A DNA stretch of 64,000 nt from assembly GCA_028709705.1 (NCBI GenBank), contig JAQVWL010000002.1:1-64000 (forward strand), read 5' to 3'. The notes beneath the pieces were generated by a model. It ran no database searches, was not told the origin of the DNA, and saw nothing but the letters and a program-made list of their open reading frames with translations. The translations under genes were made by a program, and so were the position numbers. Numbering within the stretch: position 1 is the first letter of the stretch; every line of letters starts with the position of its first letter. Positions 19,951 through 30,041 of this stretch are shown piece after piece. The DNA comes from Clostridia bacterium. GTDB lineage: Bacteria > Bacillota > Clostridia > Christensenellales > UBA1242.

Positions 19951-20370
19951 GTCAACGGGGACGGTAGTAACTGACACGGGAGCGTTAGCGTAGGGTCAGT
20001 TGACTACGTCCCCTTGACTTGTTTTTTGTAATACAATCTGATAAAAATTCTTGGAACAATTGCTTTCAAAAAAAGTACGGGCAAAACCGCCAACGCAGTG
20101 CGGTTTTCGTTTGGCCCGTAAAAGCAAAAACTTGCCTGATAAAGCGATGCTTTTTTGTGAAACAAAAAACAAGCACAAAGGCAAGTTTTTGCGTGTGTCA
20201 AGGGGACGTAGCCAACATGACTCTAGGGCTTCGCCCTTCGCGTCAGTTGCTAGCGTCCCCGCTGACCCTTGACCTTTTTTTTCGTACTATCCCGTTTTCG
20301 TGTCAAGGGGACGTAGCACTCCTTGACCGTTCGCCTTCGGCTCCTGTCAATTGCCACGTCCCCGTTGACA
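19951..20370 (+). repeat. Nested-palindrome element, left copy
   Basis: REP-like units GTCAACGGGGACG…GTCCCC(T/G)TTGAC around TACGGGC/GCCCGTA and GCAAAAACTTGCC/GGCAAGTTTTTGC hairpins; inverted homologue at 22963-23277. Confidence 0.9.
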
Positions 20371-20465
20371 CTCATATAATATATTTTTTTTTAATTATAT
20401 AAATTGTTTGACATAAAGTAATAAAAAATGATAAAATAAAGCAATATATATAACAACGGAGTCTT

Positions 20466-22499
20466 ATGAGCAGAACTTTTAACACAATTTTAATAGGGCT
20501 TTTGGGGGCATTATGCACAGTGCTCTTATTTGTTGTTGGCTTGCAAGCAATTTTTATTAAAGGTGTTATGCCACTTAATGTAAATTTTGAAATAAACCCC
20601 GAAGTTAAAGTTCAAATTGATTTGGTAAGAACAGATATGTATGGCAACCGCTCCGACCCCGTAACCATTTTTAACAACACAAAAAGCAATACCAGCCCAC
20701 TGCTTGGCACCCCCGCAAGTGCCGATGCGGTATATAACACCGAAGGCAATACGGTTTATATAAACACATGGTATGAATATTTTCGCAACTTGTCAAGGTC
20801 CGACACCTTGACCTTTATCACAACCAATTACACCACCAATGCCGAAGCGGGCTTTATTGACCCCGAAACAACCAGTGCAATCAAGTTTGAAGTTGAAGGC
20901 ATAACCGACCAAGATGGCATAAGTGTGGACTATTCCACCAACCCCACCAATTCAGTTTCTTATATTAAAGCCTATGATGGCACGCCCGCCAACGCAGTGC
21001 AAGGCACAATCAGTTTTTCAATTAACCCTTTATATCCAAACACACTTTCTTCAATAAATTTTAACCTTGAACTTGTGGAATATGAAAACACAATTTTCTC
21101 TTGCGATACTTACAGCATAAAGGAATACACCGAGGACCAATACAGCAAAGTTATGTTCGCAAAGTTTCCAACAAGCAATGCCACATATAACACCGAAACT
21201 CAAAAAATTGATGGAATGAACGGATATTATTACTATCTTGAAATGGGCGAGTACCCACAAACTTTTGTTGGCGAAACGCTTGATAGTGCCTTGAATCACA
21301 CCTTTGGCACAGAAGAAGAATTGAATACCTTTGGCAAAATTGAAATCAAAAACAGTTATGGCGCAAATGTTTTGAACTCTGCTGGCACAAAAATGACACT
21401 AAAATATGTTAAAACCGTTTATCAAGCAGTTGCACAAAATAATAATACAACTACTGCACCATTTCCATACACTATTTGCCCTATTTATTGGTTTGAAGAC
21501 ATAACAACGGGCGAAACCTATGCAAGAAGTTTGGCTTATGGTTACGCCGACGCATCCTTTGCAGCAGCAAGATATTTAAGCACTGTAAGTTCAACAACGA
21601 ACGGAAATTATGATGACGGTTATATAATTCCCACAACTGCGGGGGTCTACAACTGGTTTAAAGTTGAACCGCTAAGGTGGATAATTTATATGGCAAACAA
21701 TGTTTCTTTAAGCACTTATGCTAACAACAATGCCCCACAATTAACGGCAATAACCACAGCAATGGCAAACAACCAAAACTTGACAGTGCTTGCCGAAACA
21801 GACATAGACGCAAGCCCATTCAATTTTGCAGTAACAGGTTCAAACTCATCACAATATGGCGGAAACAACTGGGCAACAAGTTATATTCGTTCCTTCCTTA
21901 ACGGGCAAACTAACACAAATTATAGCCTTCCCGGCACTATTAATTCTTTTGCCAATCCATATTTTTACAATTCTTCAAATTTAACAAACACAAAAACTTA
22001 TTTCAACAGCAATATGTCAATCAATCAAACCACCGAAACTTTAACTTCGCTTTTGGATATATGTTTCAATCAAACCGAGCAAAACAGCATTGCCACCACA
22101 ACCCAAACAACCTATTTCACCCGTGACACTTTTAGTGGTTTAAGTTTAAATGTGGCAGAAGGTGCCGCAACAAACAATTCCCCATATTATTCCTTAACGC
22201 AAGACAAACTTTTTGTTTTGGCAGGGAATAATGCCAATGAAAGTTATTATTATGGTGATTTTTATAATTCAAATTATTACCGCCGAGTTTTTCCAACAGA
22301 TTATGCCCAAGCTCACCGAGCGTTTAATTATCCGAATAATGGCATAGAGTATTGGCACACAGCATATAACTGGCTTCGCTCTGGTTACGTTTCTTACGCT
22401 GCCCACTCCTACGGTGTCAACAGTCGTGGCGTTGTCCGCGACCTTGCTGTTTATTATACCCACTATTGCCTCAGACCTGCTTTTTCTTTTAATTTTTGA
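20466..22499 (+). CDS. Membrane-anchored surface protein, DUF6273-like C-terminal domain (677 aa)
   Basis: N-terminal hydrophobic anchor (TILIGLLGALCTVLLFVVGLQAIF); YYLEMGEYPQTFVGE, VEPLRWIIY, WLRSGYVSYAAHSYGVNSRG…CLRPAFSF. Confidence 0.75.
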   Translation: MSRTFNTILIGLLGALCTVLLFVVGLQAIFIKGVMPLNVNFEINPEVKVQIDLVRTDMYGNRSDPVTIFNNTKSNTSPLLGTPASADAVYNTEGNTVYINTWYEYFRNLSRSDTLTFITTNYTTNAEAGFIDPETTSAIKFEVEGITDQDGISVDYSTNPTNSVSYIKAYDGTPANAVQGTISFSINPLYPNTLSSINFNLELVEYENTIFSCDTYSIKEYTEDQYSKVMFAKFPTSNATYNTETQKIDGMNGYYYYLEMGEYPQTFVGETLDSALNHTFGTEEELNTFGKIEIKNSYGANVLNSAGTKMTLKYVKTVYQAVAQNNNTTTAPFPYTICPIYWFEDITTGETYARSLAYGYADASFAAARYLSTVSSTTNGNYDDGYIIPTTAGVYNWFKVEPLRWIIYMANNVSLSTYANNNAPQLTAITTAMANNQNLTVLAETDIDASPFNFAVTGSNSSQYGGNNWATSYIRSFLNGQTNTNYSLPGTINSFANPYFYNSSNLTNTKTYFNSNMSINQTTETLTSLLDICFNQTEQNSIATTTQTTYFTRDTFSGLSLNVAEGAATNNSPYYSLTQDKLFVLAGNNANESYYYGDFYNSNYYRRVFPTDYAQAHRAFNYPNNGIEYWHTAYNWLRSGYVSYAAHSYGVNSRGVVRDLAVYYTHYCLRPAFSFNF

Positions 22500-22735
22500 A
22501 AATAGATTAAAGATTGCAAGTTTACACCCTTGACGGGCTATGACCGCAAGGGTGTAAGTAATATAGAAAAAAAACGAAAAATTCCCGCCTATGGCGGGTT
22601 TTGATATTAAGGAAAACAATGGAAGAAAAAGATATAGAATTAAAAGAAAATTTTGATAAAATAAAGAAAACAGTAAAAAGAAAAGTTGGCAAGGGGGTTA
22701 GCACGTGTCAACAGGGGGGCAACGGGGAAATTTGA

Positions 22736-22845
22736 GTGGGCTTCCGCCCCACATGATGAGAGCACTTCGTGCTCGTGATGAGTGTGCCATCGGCACACAT
22801 GATGAGCCCGCTAACGCGTGCATGATGAGCGTGCCAAAGGCACGC
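22736..22845 (+). repeat. Hairpin array C: five hairpins with ATGATGAG linkers; inverted homologue of array B and its flank
   Basis: GTGGG-CTTCCGC-CCCAC; GAGCAC-TTC-GTGCTC; GTGTGCC-ATC-GGCACAC; GCCCGC-TAAC-GCGTGC; GCGTGCC-AAA-GGCACGC followed by ATTGTGGT…TTTAAAATTTGTTA, as in reverse complement of array B flank. Confidence 0.9.
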
Positions 22846-22962
22846 ATTGTGGTATTATATTTAAAATTTGTTAAGCGTAGCGAAGGTAAACGGGGACGCT
22901 AGCAACTGACACGAGCGGGCGAAAAGCAAGGGTCAACGGAGACGTAGCAAGGGGCAACGCGG

Positions 22963-23277
22963 GTCAACGGGGACGCTAGCAATTGACAGGAGCCGTAGGC
23001 GAACGGTCAAGGGTGCTACGTCCCCTTGACACACGCAAAAACTAGCCCTTGTGCTTGTTTTTTGTTTCACAAAAAAGCATCGCTTTAACGGGCAAGTTTT
23101 TGCTTTTACGGACCAAGCGGAAACCGCATTTCATTGGCGGTTTTGTCCGTACTTTTTTTTGAAAGCAGTTGTTCCAAGAATTATTATCAAATTGTAGTAC
23201 GAAAAACAGGTCAAGGGGACGTAGTCAACGTGACCCTACGCTAACCCTTCGTGTCAGTTACTACCGTCCCCGTTGAC
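22963..23277 (-). repeat. Nested-palindrome element, right inverted copy
   Basis: Reverse complement aligns to 19951-20370 along most of its length. Confidence 0.9.
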
Positions 23278-24127
23278 TTACACTACCACATTTCAAGTTT
23301 TTGTAAATTGCTTGGTATCTTTCATACCTTGAAAAATCTATTTGCCCGCTTTCTACTGCTTTTTTTATTCCGCAGTCTTGTTCGTTTGTGTGAGTGCAAG
23401 ATTTATATTTACAGTTTTTTAAAAACTCTAAAAAATCGGGGTAATAATACGGCAATTCCCAATATTCTATTGGCAAAAGTTTTTCATCTAAACTGCTAAA
23501 CCCGGGTGTGTCGGCAATATAAGAATTTGGTTCAAACTCGAATAACTCGCAGTGCCTTGTGGTGTTTTTTCCCCTTGATATTTTGGTTGACAACATACCT
23601 TCAAGTGTTTTTTTGTTGCCAAACAAAGCATTCAAAAGCGCGGACTTGCCAACACCTGACTGCCCCGCAAACGCCGATATTTTGTTTTTTAATAATAGTT
23701 TAATGTTTTCCAAATTGATTGTTTTGTGTGCAGAAACAAATACGGTTTTGTAAAACTTGCCATACACGCTTTCAATATATTGCTCAAATTTTGTGCTTTT
23801 GTCTATCTTGGTATAACAAATAATTGGAGTGATATCATACACCTTGCAGAACAAAAGCAATTTGTCAAGCATTAAAAAGTCTGGCTGGGGTTTGTCTGCT
23901 ACCAGTACAAAAAGTTGGTCAAGATTGACAAGTGGCGGTCTTATTAATTGATTTTTTCTTGACAAAACTTTTTCAATATTCATTGTTTGTGTGTTAAACT
24001 CGACATTTTCGCCAACAAAAATGCCATTTGATTTTAAAATACCCTTTGCAGTACAAACAAAAAGATTTTGGGCAGTTTTTACCCAAAACTTGTCAGACAT
24101 TTTTTTTGTTATCAAGCCTTTTTCCAT
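23261..24127 (-). CDS. rsgA: Small ribosomal subunit biogenesis GTPase RsgA
   Basis: AGQSGVGKSALLNAL P-loop, circularly permuted GTPase order, CKYKSCTHTNEQDCGIKKAVESGQI zinc region. Confidence 0.95.
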   Translation of the reverse strand: MEKGLITKKMSDKFWVKTAQNLFVCTAKGILKSNGIFVGENVEFNTQTMNIEKVLSRKNQLIRPPLVNLDQLFVLVADKPQPDFLMLDKLLLFCKVYDITPIICYTKIDKSTKFEQYIESVYGKFYKTVFVSAHKTINLENIKLLLKNKISAFAGQSGVGKSALLNALFGNKKTLEGMLSTKISRGKNTTRHCELFEFEPNSYIADTPGFSSLDEKLLPIEYWELPYYYPDFLEFLKNCKYKSCTHTNEQDCGIKKAVESGQIDFSRYERYQAIYKNLKCGSVSQRGR

Positions 24128-24130
24128 AAA

Positions 24131-25060
24131 CTAAACCACAATCCCTGTTTGAATTGATTTTCCGTTTAAAAACTGTTTTGCTTGCATAATTTTGCCATTT
24201 GGTGCTTGAATTTCCAAAATTTCAACAAAACCATTTTTTGCCTTTATAACCAAACCTTGCTTTCCATTTGCAATAACAACTTCGCCATTTTTATAGTTTT
24301 TTATATCAAAATTACATTCATATTGCTTTGCTTTGTAAACCTTATATTGATTTCCATTTAGAACAAAAAATGCAGTTGGGGTTGGGTTATACGCTCTTAC
24401 TTTGTTTACAATGCTTTCCACATTTTCATTGAAGTTTAAAACTGCGTTTTCTTTTGTAAACATTGTGGTAAAAGTTGCGTTGCTTTGGTCTTGTTTTTTG
24501 AAAACTGCCTTGCCACTTTCAATGATTTCCAAACATTCAACCAGCGTTTTTGCTCCAACACTTGCCATTTTTTTAAACAAACTTTCCGTTGTGTCTTCTT
24601 TTTCAATCTTTATTTTTGTTTGAAGCAAAATATCACCACTGTCAACTTCCTTTTCCATTTTCATAATGGTAATTCCGCTTTCAGCATCGCCATTTAAAAT
24701 AGCAGTTTGAATTGGCGAAGGTCCTCTGTATTTTGGCAACAAAGAACCATGCAAATTGATTGGCATGGCAATGTTTAAAATTTCTTGACTTAAAATTTGC
24801 CCAAAGGCAACAAGAACCAGCAAGTCGGGTTTCAAAGATTTTAAGATTTGAACACCTTCTTTACTTATGCTGTTAAACTGATAAACAGGGATATTGTGTT
24901 GGATTGCCAATGTTTTTACAGGTGAATAAACAACATTTTTGCCTCTGCCAACGGGTTTGTCGGGCTTTGTTACAACTGCCAAAACTTGATGTTTTGTTTT
25001 CAAAATCTCGGCAAAGCATATTTTTGCAATTTCAGGTGTACCCAAAAAAACTAAATTCAT
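24131..25060 (-). CDS. fmt: Methionyl-tRNA formyltransferase
   Basis: MNLVFLGTPEIAKICF…NLHGSLLPKYRGPSPIQTAILNGD. Confidence 0.97.
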   Translation of the reverse strand: MNLVFLGTPEIAKICFAEILKTKHQVLAVVTKPDKPVGRGKNVVYSPVKTLAIQHNIPVYQFNSISKEGVQILKSLKPDLLVLVAFGQILSQEILNIAMPINLHGSLLPKYRGPSPIQTAILNGDAESGITIMKMEKEVDSGDILLQTKIKIEKEDTTESLFKKMASVGAKTLVECLEIIESGKAVFKKQDQSNATFTTMFTKENAVLNFNENVESIVNKVRAYNPTPTAFFVLNGNQYKVYKAKQYECNFDIKNYKNGEVVIANGKQGLVIKAKNGFVEILEIQAPNGKIMQAKQFLNGKSIQTGIVV

Positions 25061-25515
25061 TTGTCCCCCTTGACTTCTCTTTCCATTTTGTCAACAAAAA
25101 GCACTCCGTTTAGGTGGTCAAATTCGTGGCAAATACAACGGGCAAGCATTGCTTCGCCGGTTATGGAAAAGTTGTTGCCAAAACGGTCTTGTGCGTTTAC
25201 CGTTATTTTGAAAGGTCGTTTAACAATACCTCTTACATTTGGCACGCTTAAACAAGCTTCTTCTTCTTCAACTTCTCCACTGCTTGAAACAATTTCGGGG
25301 TTTATAAACTCCAAAAACATTCCGTTAACATCCATAACAACTACTCTTTTTAGTATTCCAATTTGCGGAGCTGCCAAACCCATTCCCTTAAACTTGAACA
25401 TACTTTCAGCCATATCATCTAGCAAATCCGACAATTTTCGGTCAAAAGTTGTAACTGTTTTTGATTGTTTTCTTAACAAATCATCACCAATTTTTATTAT
25501 TTCTCTATATGCCAT
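25057..25515 (-). CDS. def: Peptide deformylase
   Basis: GLAAPQIG, EEACLSVP, CHEFDHLNGVLF motifs; start MAYREI after RBS. Confidence 0.97.
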   Translation of the reverse strand: MAYREIIKIGDDLLRKQSKTVTTFDRKLSDLLDDMAESMFKFKGMGLAAPQIGILKRVVVMDVNGMFLEFINPEIVSSSGEVEEEEACLSVPNVRGIVKRPFKITVNAQDRFGNNFSITGEAMLARCICHEFDHLNGVLFVDKMEREVKGDK

Positions 25516-25525
25516 ATTTCCCTCC

Positions 25526-27727
25526 TTAACCCAAATTTTGCGGGTCAATTTCCACAAAAACACTTGCTTTTTTGTTTTTGAATTTGTTTACTATGTTGTA
25601 AATTTGTTCTATTATATCACTTTCATTGGTTTTTGTAAACCTTAAAAGAATTTGATAACGGAACTTGTTTTTTATTTTTGTATGCGGACTTTTCATTGCT
25701 TCCAAAAACAAAAAATCTTTGGAAAAGTTTTTTGCAATTTGCTTTATCAAAGCAAAAATTTCTTTGGTTATTTCACTTACAAGACTTTCATTTTCGTAAG
25801 TGATTAAAACTCTTAATATGGTGGAAAATGGTGGAAAATTTGTTGTTTCTCTTATGTTTATTTCTTTTTCAAAAAAACCTTTGTAATTGTAATTGGAAGC
25901 AAATTTATAAACATAATGTTTTGGATTGTAAGTTTGCAAAACAATTTTTCCGCCTCCATCTTTTCGCCCAGCCCTGCCACTAACCTGCGTTATAAGTTGA
26001 AAAGTTTTTTCGGTGCTTTTGTAATCAGTTTGATACAAACTTTGGTCGGCATCAATTATTCCAACAACTCCAACTTCGCTAAAATCGTGCCCTTTTGCTA
26101 TCATTTGAGTTCCAACCAAAATAGCTGGTTTGTGTTTGGCAAATTCTTCCAAAATAGTTTGGTGCCCGTTCTTGTTCCTTGTTGTGTCATTATCCATTCT
26201 AAAAATTTTTATATTTGGAAAAATTTCTTGAATATCACTAACAACTTTTTGTGTGCCAACCGCCCCTTGCCTTATATATGTGCTTTTACATTCTGGGCAG
26301 GCGGTAAGCGCCTTGAACCGCTTTCCACAATAGTGACATTTCAATTTTTCTTCATCTTTGTGATAAACAAGCGGTGCATCACAATCAGTGCATTTGGCAA
26401 TATAACCGCACTCATTACAACGCATAAAAGATGTAAATCCTCTGCGATTTAAAAACAAAAGTGCTTGTTTTTTTTGTGCAAAACATTCTTGCAGGTCATT
26501 TATCAGTTGATTGGAAAAAATACTGCCATTGCCATTATGTATTTCGCTTAACATATCAACAATTTGAATTTTGGGCATTTCTTTTTGATTTACTCTTATT
26601 GGAAGTTCAAGCAGTTCAATTTCTTTGGTTTGGGTTTTGTAATAAGTTTCCACGCTTGGTGTTGCACTTCCCAAAACCAAAGGGCATTTATTATAAGTTT
26701 GCCTAAATTTTGCAATGTCAAATGTTTTGTATCTCGGATTGCTCTCACTATTGTATGAACTTTCGTGTTCTTCATCAATTATAATTATTCCCAAATTTTT
26801 TAAGGGTGCAAAAATTGCCGACCTCGCACCAACAACTACTTTGGCGTTACAGTTTAAAATTCTTTTCCATTCATCATACTTTTCACCAGCAGAAAGTCCG
26901 CTATGCAACACAGCAACAGTTGCACCAAATCTTGCTTTCAAATTTCCCAAAACTTGAGGTGTTAAAGATATTTCAGGAACTAGCAAAATAGCAGTTTTTT
27001 CCATTTGCAAAACTTTTTTTATTAAACGCATATACACTTCTGTTTTGCCACTGCCCGTAACTCCGTGCAAAAGATATGTTTTGTTTTCAAAATTTTTTAT
27101 TGCATTAATTGCTCGGTTTTGTTCGGCAGTTAAAGCAACCGCCTTGTCTTCAACTTCCATTGTACTGGGCGAACGATTAACATCAATTGTTTTTACACAT
27201 AAAATATTATCTTTTTTGAATTTGTTTACTGCACTTGCACTAAATTTTTCATTTAAAATTGCTTGATTTTCGCTTGGGTGGGTTTTCAAATAAGTTAACA
27301 ACTCAAATTGGTTGAAACTGTTTTTTCGCAAAGTTTTTGAATATGCTTCCAAATCGACATTTTGGTTCAAATAACATATTTTTTGGGTTAATGTCTTTAT
27401 TTTTCCAGCGCGGAACTCGCTGACAATAAAAAGTCTTAACGCATCAACAAGTTTAATGTCATATTTTTTTACCATATACTTCATTAATTCGAGCATTTCG
27501 GGGAGTATTGTTGGAAAATTGTCTTTTGATTTTATAATACTTTTCAACTTTTCTGGTGCAACTTTTGATTTTTGTTTTATGTTGATAACATAACCTTCAA
27601 TAACTCTATTTCCAAAAGGAACAACAACTCTTTCGCCCGTTTGCAACAACAAACTTTCGGGTATTTTATAATCAAAAACCTTGTCAACTTCGCTACTTAA
27701 AACATCAACTATAACTTCTGCAAACAT
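25526..27727 (-). CDS. priA: Primosomal protein N' (replication restart helicase)
   Basis: GVTGSGKTEVYM, IDEEHESSY, zinc cysteines, VSGRAGRKDGGGKIVLQT; internal start MFAEVIVDV preferred. Confidence 0.95.
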   Translation of the reverse strand: MFAEVIVDVLSSEVDKVFDYKIPESLLLQTGERVVVPFGNRVIEGYVINIKQKSKVAPEKLKSIIKSKDNFPTILPEMLELMKYMVKKYDIKLVDALRLFIVSEFRAGKIKTLTQKICYLNQNVDLEAYSKTLRKNSFNQFELLTYLKTHPSENQAILNEKFSASAVNKFKKDNILCVKTIDVNRSPSTMEVEDKAVALTAEQNRAINAIKNFENKTYLLHGVTGSGKTEVYMRLIKKVLQMEKTAILLVPEISLTPQVLGNLKARFGATVAVLHSGLSAGEKYDEWKRILNCNAKVVVGARSAIFAPLKNLGIIIIDEEHESSYNSESNPRYKTFDIAKFRQTYNKCPLVLGSATPSVETYYKTQTKEIELLELPIRVNQKEMPKIQIVDMLSEIHNGNGSIFSNQLINDLQECFAQKKQALLFLNRRGFTSFMRCNECGYIAKCTDCDAPLVYHKDEEKLKCHYCGKRFKALTACPECKSTYIRQGAVGTQKVVSDIQEIFPNIKIFRMDNDTTRNKNGHQTILEEFAKHKPAILVGTQMIAKGHDFSEVGVVGIIDADQSLYQTDYKSTEKTFQLITQVSGRAGRKDGGGKIVLQTYNPKHYVYKFASNYNYKGFFEKEINIRETTNFPPFSTILRVLITYENESLVSEITKEIFALIKQIAKNFSKDFLFLEAMKSPHTKIKNKFRYQILLRFTKTNESDIIEQIYNIVNKFKNKKASVFVEIDPQNLG

Positions 27728-27818
27728 TATATAAAGTATATGTTGAAGGCAAAAAAAAGTCAAGAATAAGTGCAGTTTGGCATTTTTGATAAAAAAAATG
27801 TGTTTAAAACACACTTTC

Positions 27819-28022
27819 TTACTCTTTTTTATCGCTTGGGATAATTTCTCCGTTGTAGATTTCATCGGCGGCAATGCTAATTGCCTTTTTATCACTCGCT
27901 TCAATCTCTTCGGGAATGCGAATTTCTAACTCTTTTGCTCTTTTTGCAATCAAACAACTTAATTTGTATTTGTTGTTGCCCACTTTTTTTACCATATCAT
28001 CTATTGGCGGATCAATCATCAT
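27819..28022 (-). CDS. rpoZ: RNA polymerase subunit omega
   Basis: KYKLSCLIAKRAKELE…KKAISIAADEIYNGEI, upstream of priA. Confidence 0.9.
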   Translation of the reverse strand: MMIDPPIDDMVKKVGNNKYKLSCLIAKRAKELEIRIPEEIEASDKKAISIAADEIYNGEIIPSDKKE

Positions 28023-28065
28023 AATTTTTTACCTCTTTAATGTTTGTTATTATATCAACTTGATG

Positions 28066-30027
28066 TCAGTTTGTCAATATGTTTTGCAGTATATCATAAA
28101 ATTCTTCTTCTTGTATTATTTTTATTCCCAACGATTTTGCCTTGTCAAGTTTTGAACCTGCATTTTCTCCCGCTATAACAAAATCAGTGTTTTTTGAAAC
28201 TGAACTTACAACTTGTGCACCAAAATTTTCCAACATTTCAGTTGCTTGGTGGCGGTCGTATTTTTGCATTGTGCCTGTCAAAACCACCATTTTGTTTTTA
28301 AAAATTGTATCTTCTATGCTTATTTCTTCTCTTTGCTCTATTTCAACACCATATTCAAAAAGTTTTTCTATTTGAAAAATGTTTTTTTCGTTTCTAAAAT
28401 AATCAAAAATATTTTGTGCTATCACTTCTCCAATATTATAAATAGTCAAAATTTCTTCAAGTGTTGCGTTTTTAAGTTGATTAAAGTTTCTAAATTTTTT
28501 GGCAATATCTTTTGAAGTTTTTATCCCCACTCCGCCAATTCCCAGTCCATTTATAAATTTATGAAAAGAAACTTTTTTTGATTTTTCTATTGCTTGCAAA
28601 ACGTTTTGAACTTTTTTTGATTTAAAACCTTCAAGAAGCAATAATTCTTGTCCTGTTAATTCATAAATTTCATACAAATATTTTATATTAAATTTGTCAA
28701 AAAGGGCGGTGATAGTACTTGTTGACATTCCCTCAATATTCATTGCTTCACGACCAATAAAGTTTGATAACCTGTCAATAATTTGGTCCCTACAACCATC
28801 TGTGTTCGGGCAAAATAAGTTTGCACCGTTTTCAACTAGTTCTGTGCCACATGATGGGCAAAATTTTGGTTCTTCAATTCTTATGCTGTTCGGCAGTTTT
28901 TCTGCAAGTCCCAAAATTTCAGGGATAACTTCATTGCTTCGCCTTAAAAAAACTCTTGAACCAATTTCTACTTGTTTTTTTCTTATATCGGCAATATTGT
29001 TAAGTGTTGCTCGCTTGATTGTTGCACCCGCAAGTTCCACAGGTTCAATTTCTGCAATTGGCGTAATTTTGCCTGTTCTTCCCACTTGCCAAACAACATT
29101 TTTTAAAAGACTGCTAACTTCTTCGGCATCAAATTTATATGCCATTGCCCACTTAGGAAATTTGGCAGTAAAACCAAATTCTTCTCTGTGCGGAACATTG
29201 TTAAGCCTTACAACAACGCCGTCCATTAAAATATCAAGATTTTTTTTTGCACCTCCAATTTTATCTATTTCTGCAAAAATTTGTTCGGCAGTTTTACAAA
29301 CTTTAAAATAACTGCCAATATTAAACCCATTTTCTTTTAAAAAATCCATCATTTCGGATTGCGTTTCAAAATTTTTGTTTTCTGCTTTGTGGATAGTGTA
29401 AACAAACCAATCAAGTTTTCGTTTTGCTGTTTGTTTTGGGTCAAGATTTCTTATTGCTCCCGCCGCCGCATTTCTTGCATTTTTTAATTGTTCAGTGGAA
29501 CTTTCGTTGTATTTTTTTAAATTTGAAAGTGTTATCATTGCTTCGCCTTGAACTACAAGTTCGCCTTTAAATTTGATTTTTAAAGGAACACTCCTGATCG
29601 TTTTTGCTTGCTCACTAACATCTTCGCCAACAAACCCATTTCCACGCGTGCCAGCAGAAACAAAATATCCATTTTTGTAAGTGCAGACAAGCGAAAGTCC
29701 ATCAAATTTATATTCGCATGTGAAATCGGCTTGCGGAAAAACTTTTTTTATATCATCTATCCAAAGTTTTAAATCTTCTTTTGTTTGGCATTTGTCTAAA
29801 CTATACAATCTATATTTGTGCGGATATTTTTTAAAACCTTCCAAAATATCTCCACCAACCCGTTGTGTTGGGGAGTTTGGCAAAATTATGCCTGTTTGTT
29901 TTTCAAGCATAACAAGTTCATCATAAAGTTTGTCAAATTCTTTGTCAGAAATTGTAGGATTGTCCAAAACATAATAATTGTATGAATGCTTGGCAATTTC
30001 ATTGACAAGCCATTCCATTCTTTCCAT
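28066..30027 (-). CDS. ligA: NAD-dependent DNA ligase
   Basis: CEYKFDGLSLVCTYKNG (KxDG), zinc finger, HhH and BRCT regions. Confidence 0.98.
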   Translation of the reverse strand: MERMEWLVNEIAKHSYNYYVLDNPTISDKEFDKLYDELVMLEKQTGIILPNSPTQRVGGDILEGFKKYPHKYRLYSLDKCQTKEDLKLWIDDIKKVFPQADFTCEYKFDGLSLVCTYKNGYFVSAGTRGNGFVGEDVSEQAKTIRSVPLKIKFKGELVVQGEAMITLSNLKKYNESSTEQLKNARNAAAGAIRNLDPKQTAKRKLDWFVYTIHKAENKNFETQSEMMDFLKENGFNIGSYFKVCKTAEQIFAEIDKIGGAKKNLDILMDGVVVRLNNVPHREEFGFTAKFPKWAMAYKFDAEEVSSLLKNVVWQVGRTGKITPIAEIEPVELAGATIKRATLNNIADIRKKQVEIGSRVFLRRSNEVIPEILGLAEKLPNSIRIEEPKFCPSCGTELVENGANLFCPNTDGCRDQIIDRLSNFIGREAMNIEGMSTSTITALFDKFNIKYLYEIYELTGQELLLLEGFKSKKVQNVLQAIEKSKKVSFHKFINGLGIGGVGIKTSKDIAKKFRNFNQLKNATLEEILTIYNIGEVIAQNIFDYFRNEKNIFQIEKLFEYGVEIEQREEISIEDTIFKNKMVVLTGTMQKYDRHQATEMLENFGAQVVSSVSKNTDFVIAGENAGSKLDKAKSLGIKIIQEEEFYDILQNILTN

Positions 30028-30041
30028 AAAATTTTCCTTTT

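Noticed and set aside
20004-20402. Overlapping ORFs (20004-20201, 20019-20402, 20051-20272)
   Set aside because: Lie within the nested-palindrome repeat; no RBS or family.
19411-22845. TGATGAG linkers as hammerhead ribozyme cores or C/D-box RNAs
   Set aside because: No matching GAAA core/stem arrangement or D box; the linker recurs between unrelated hairpins.
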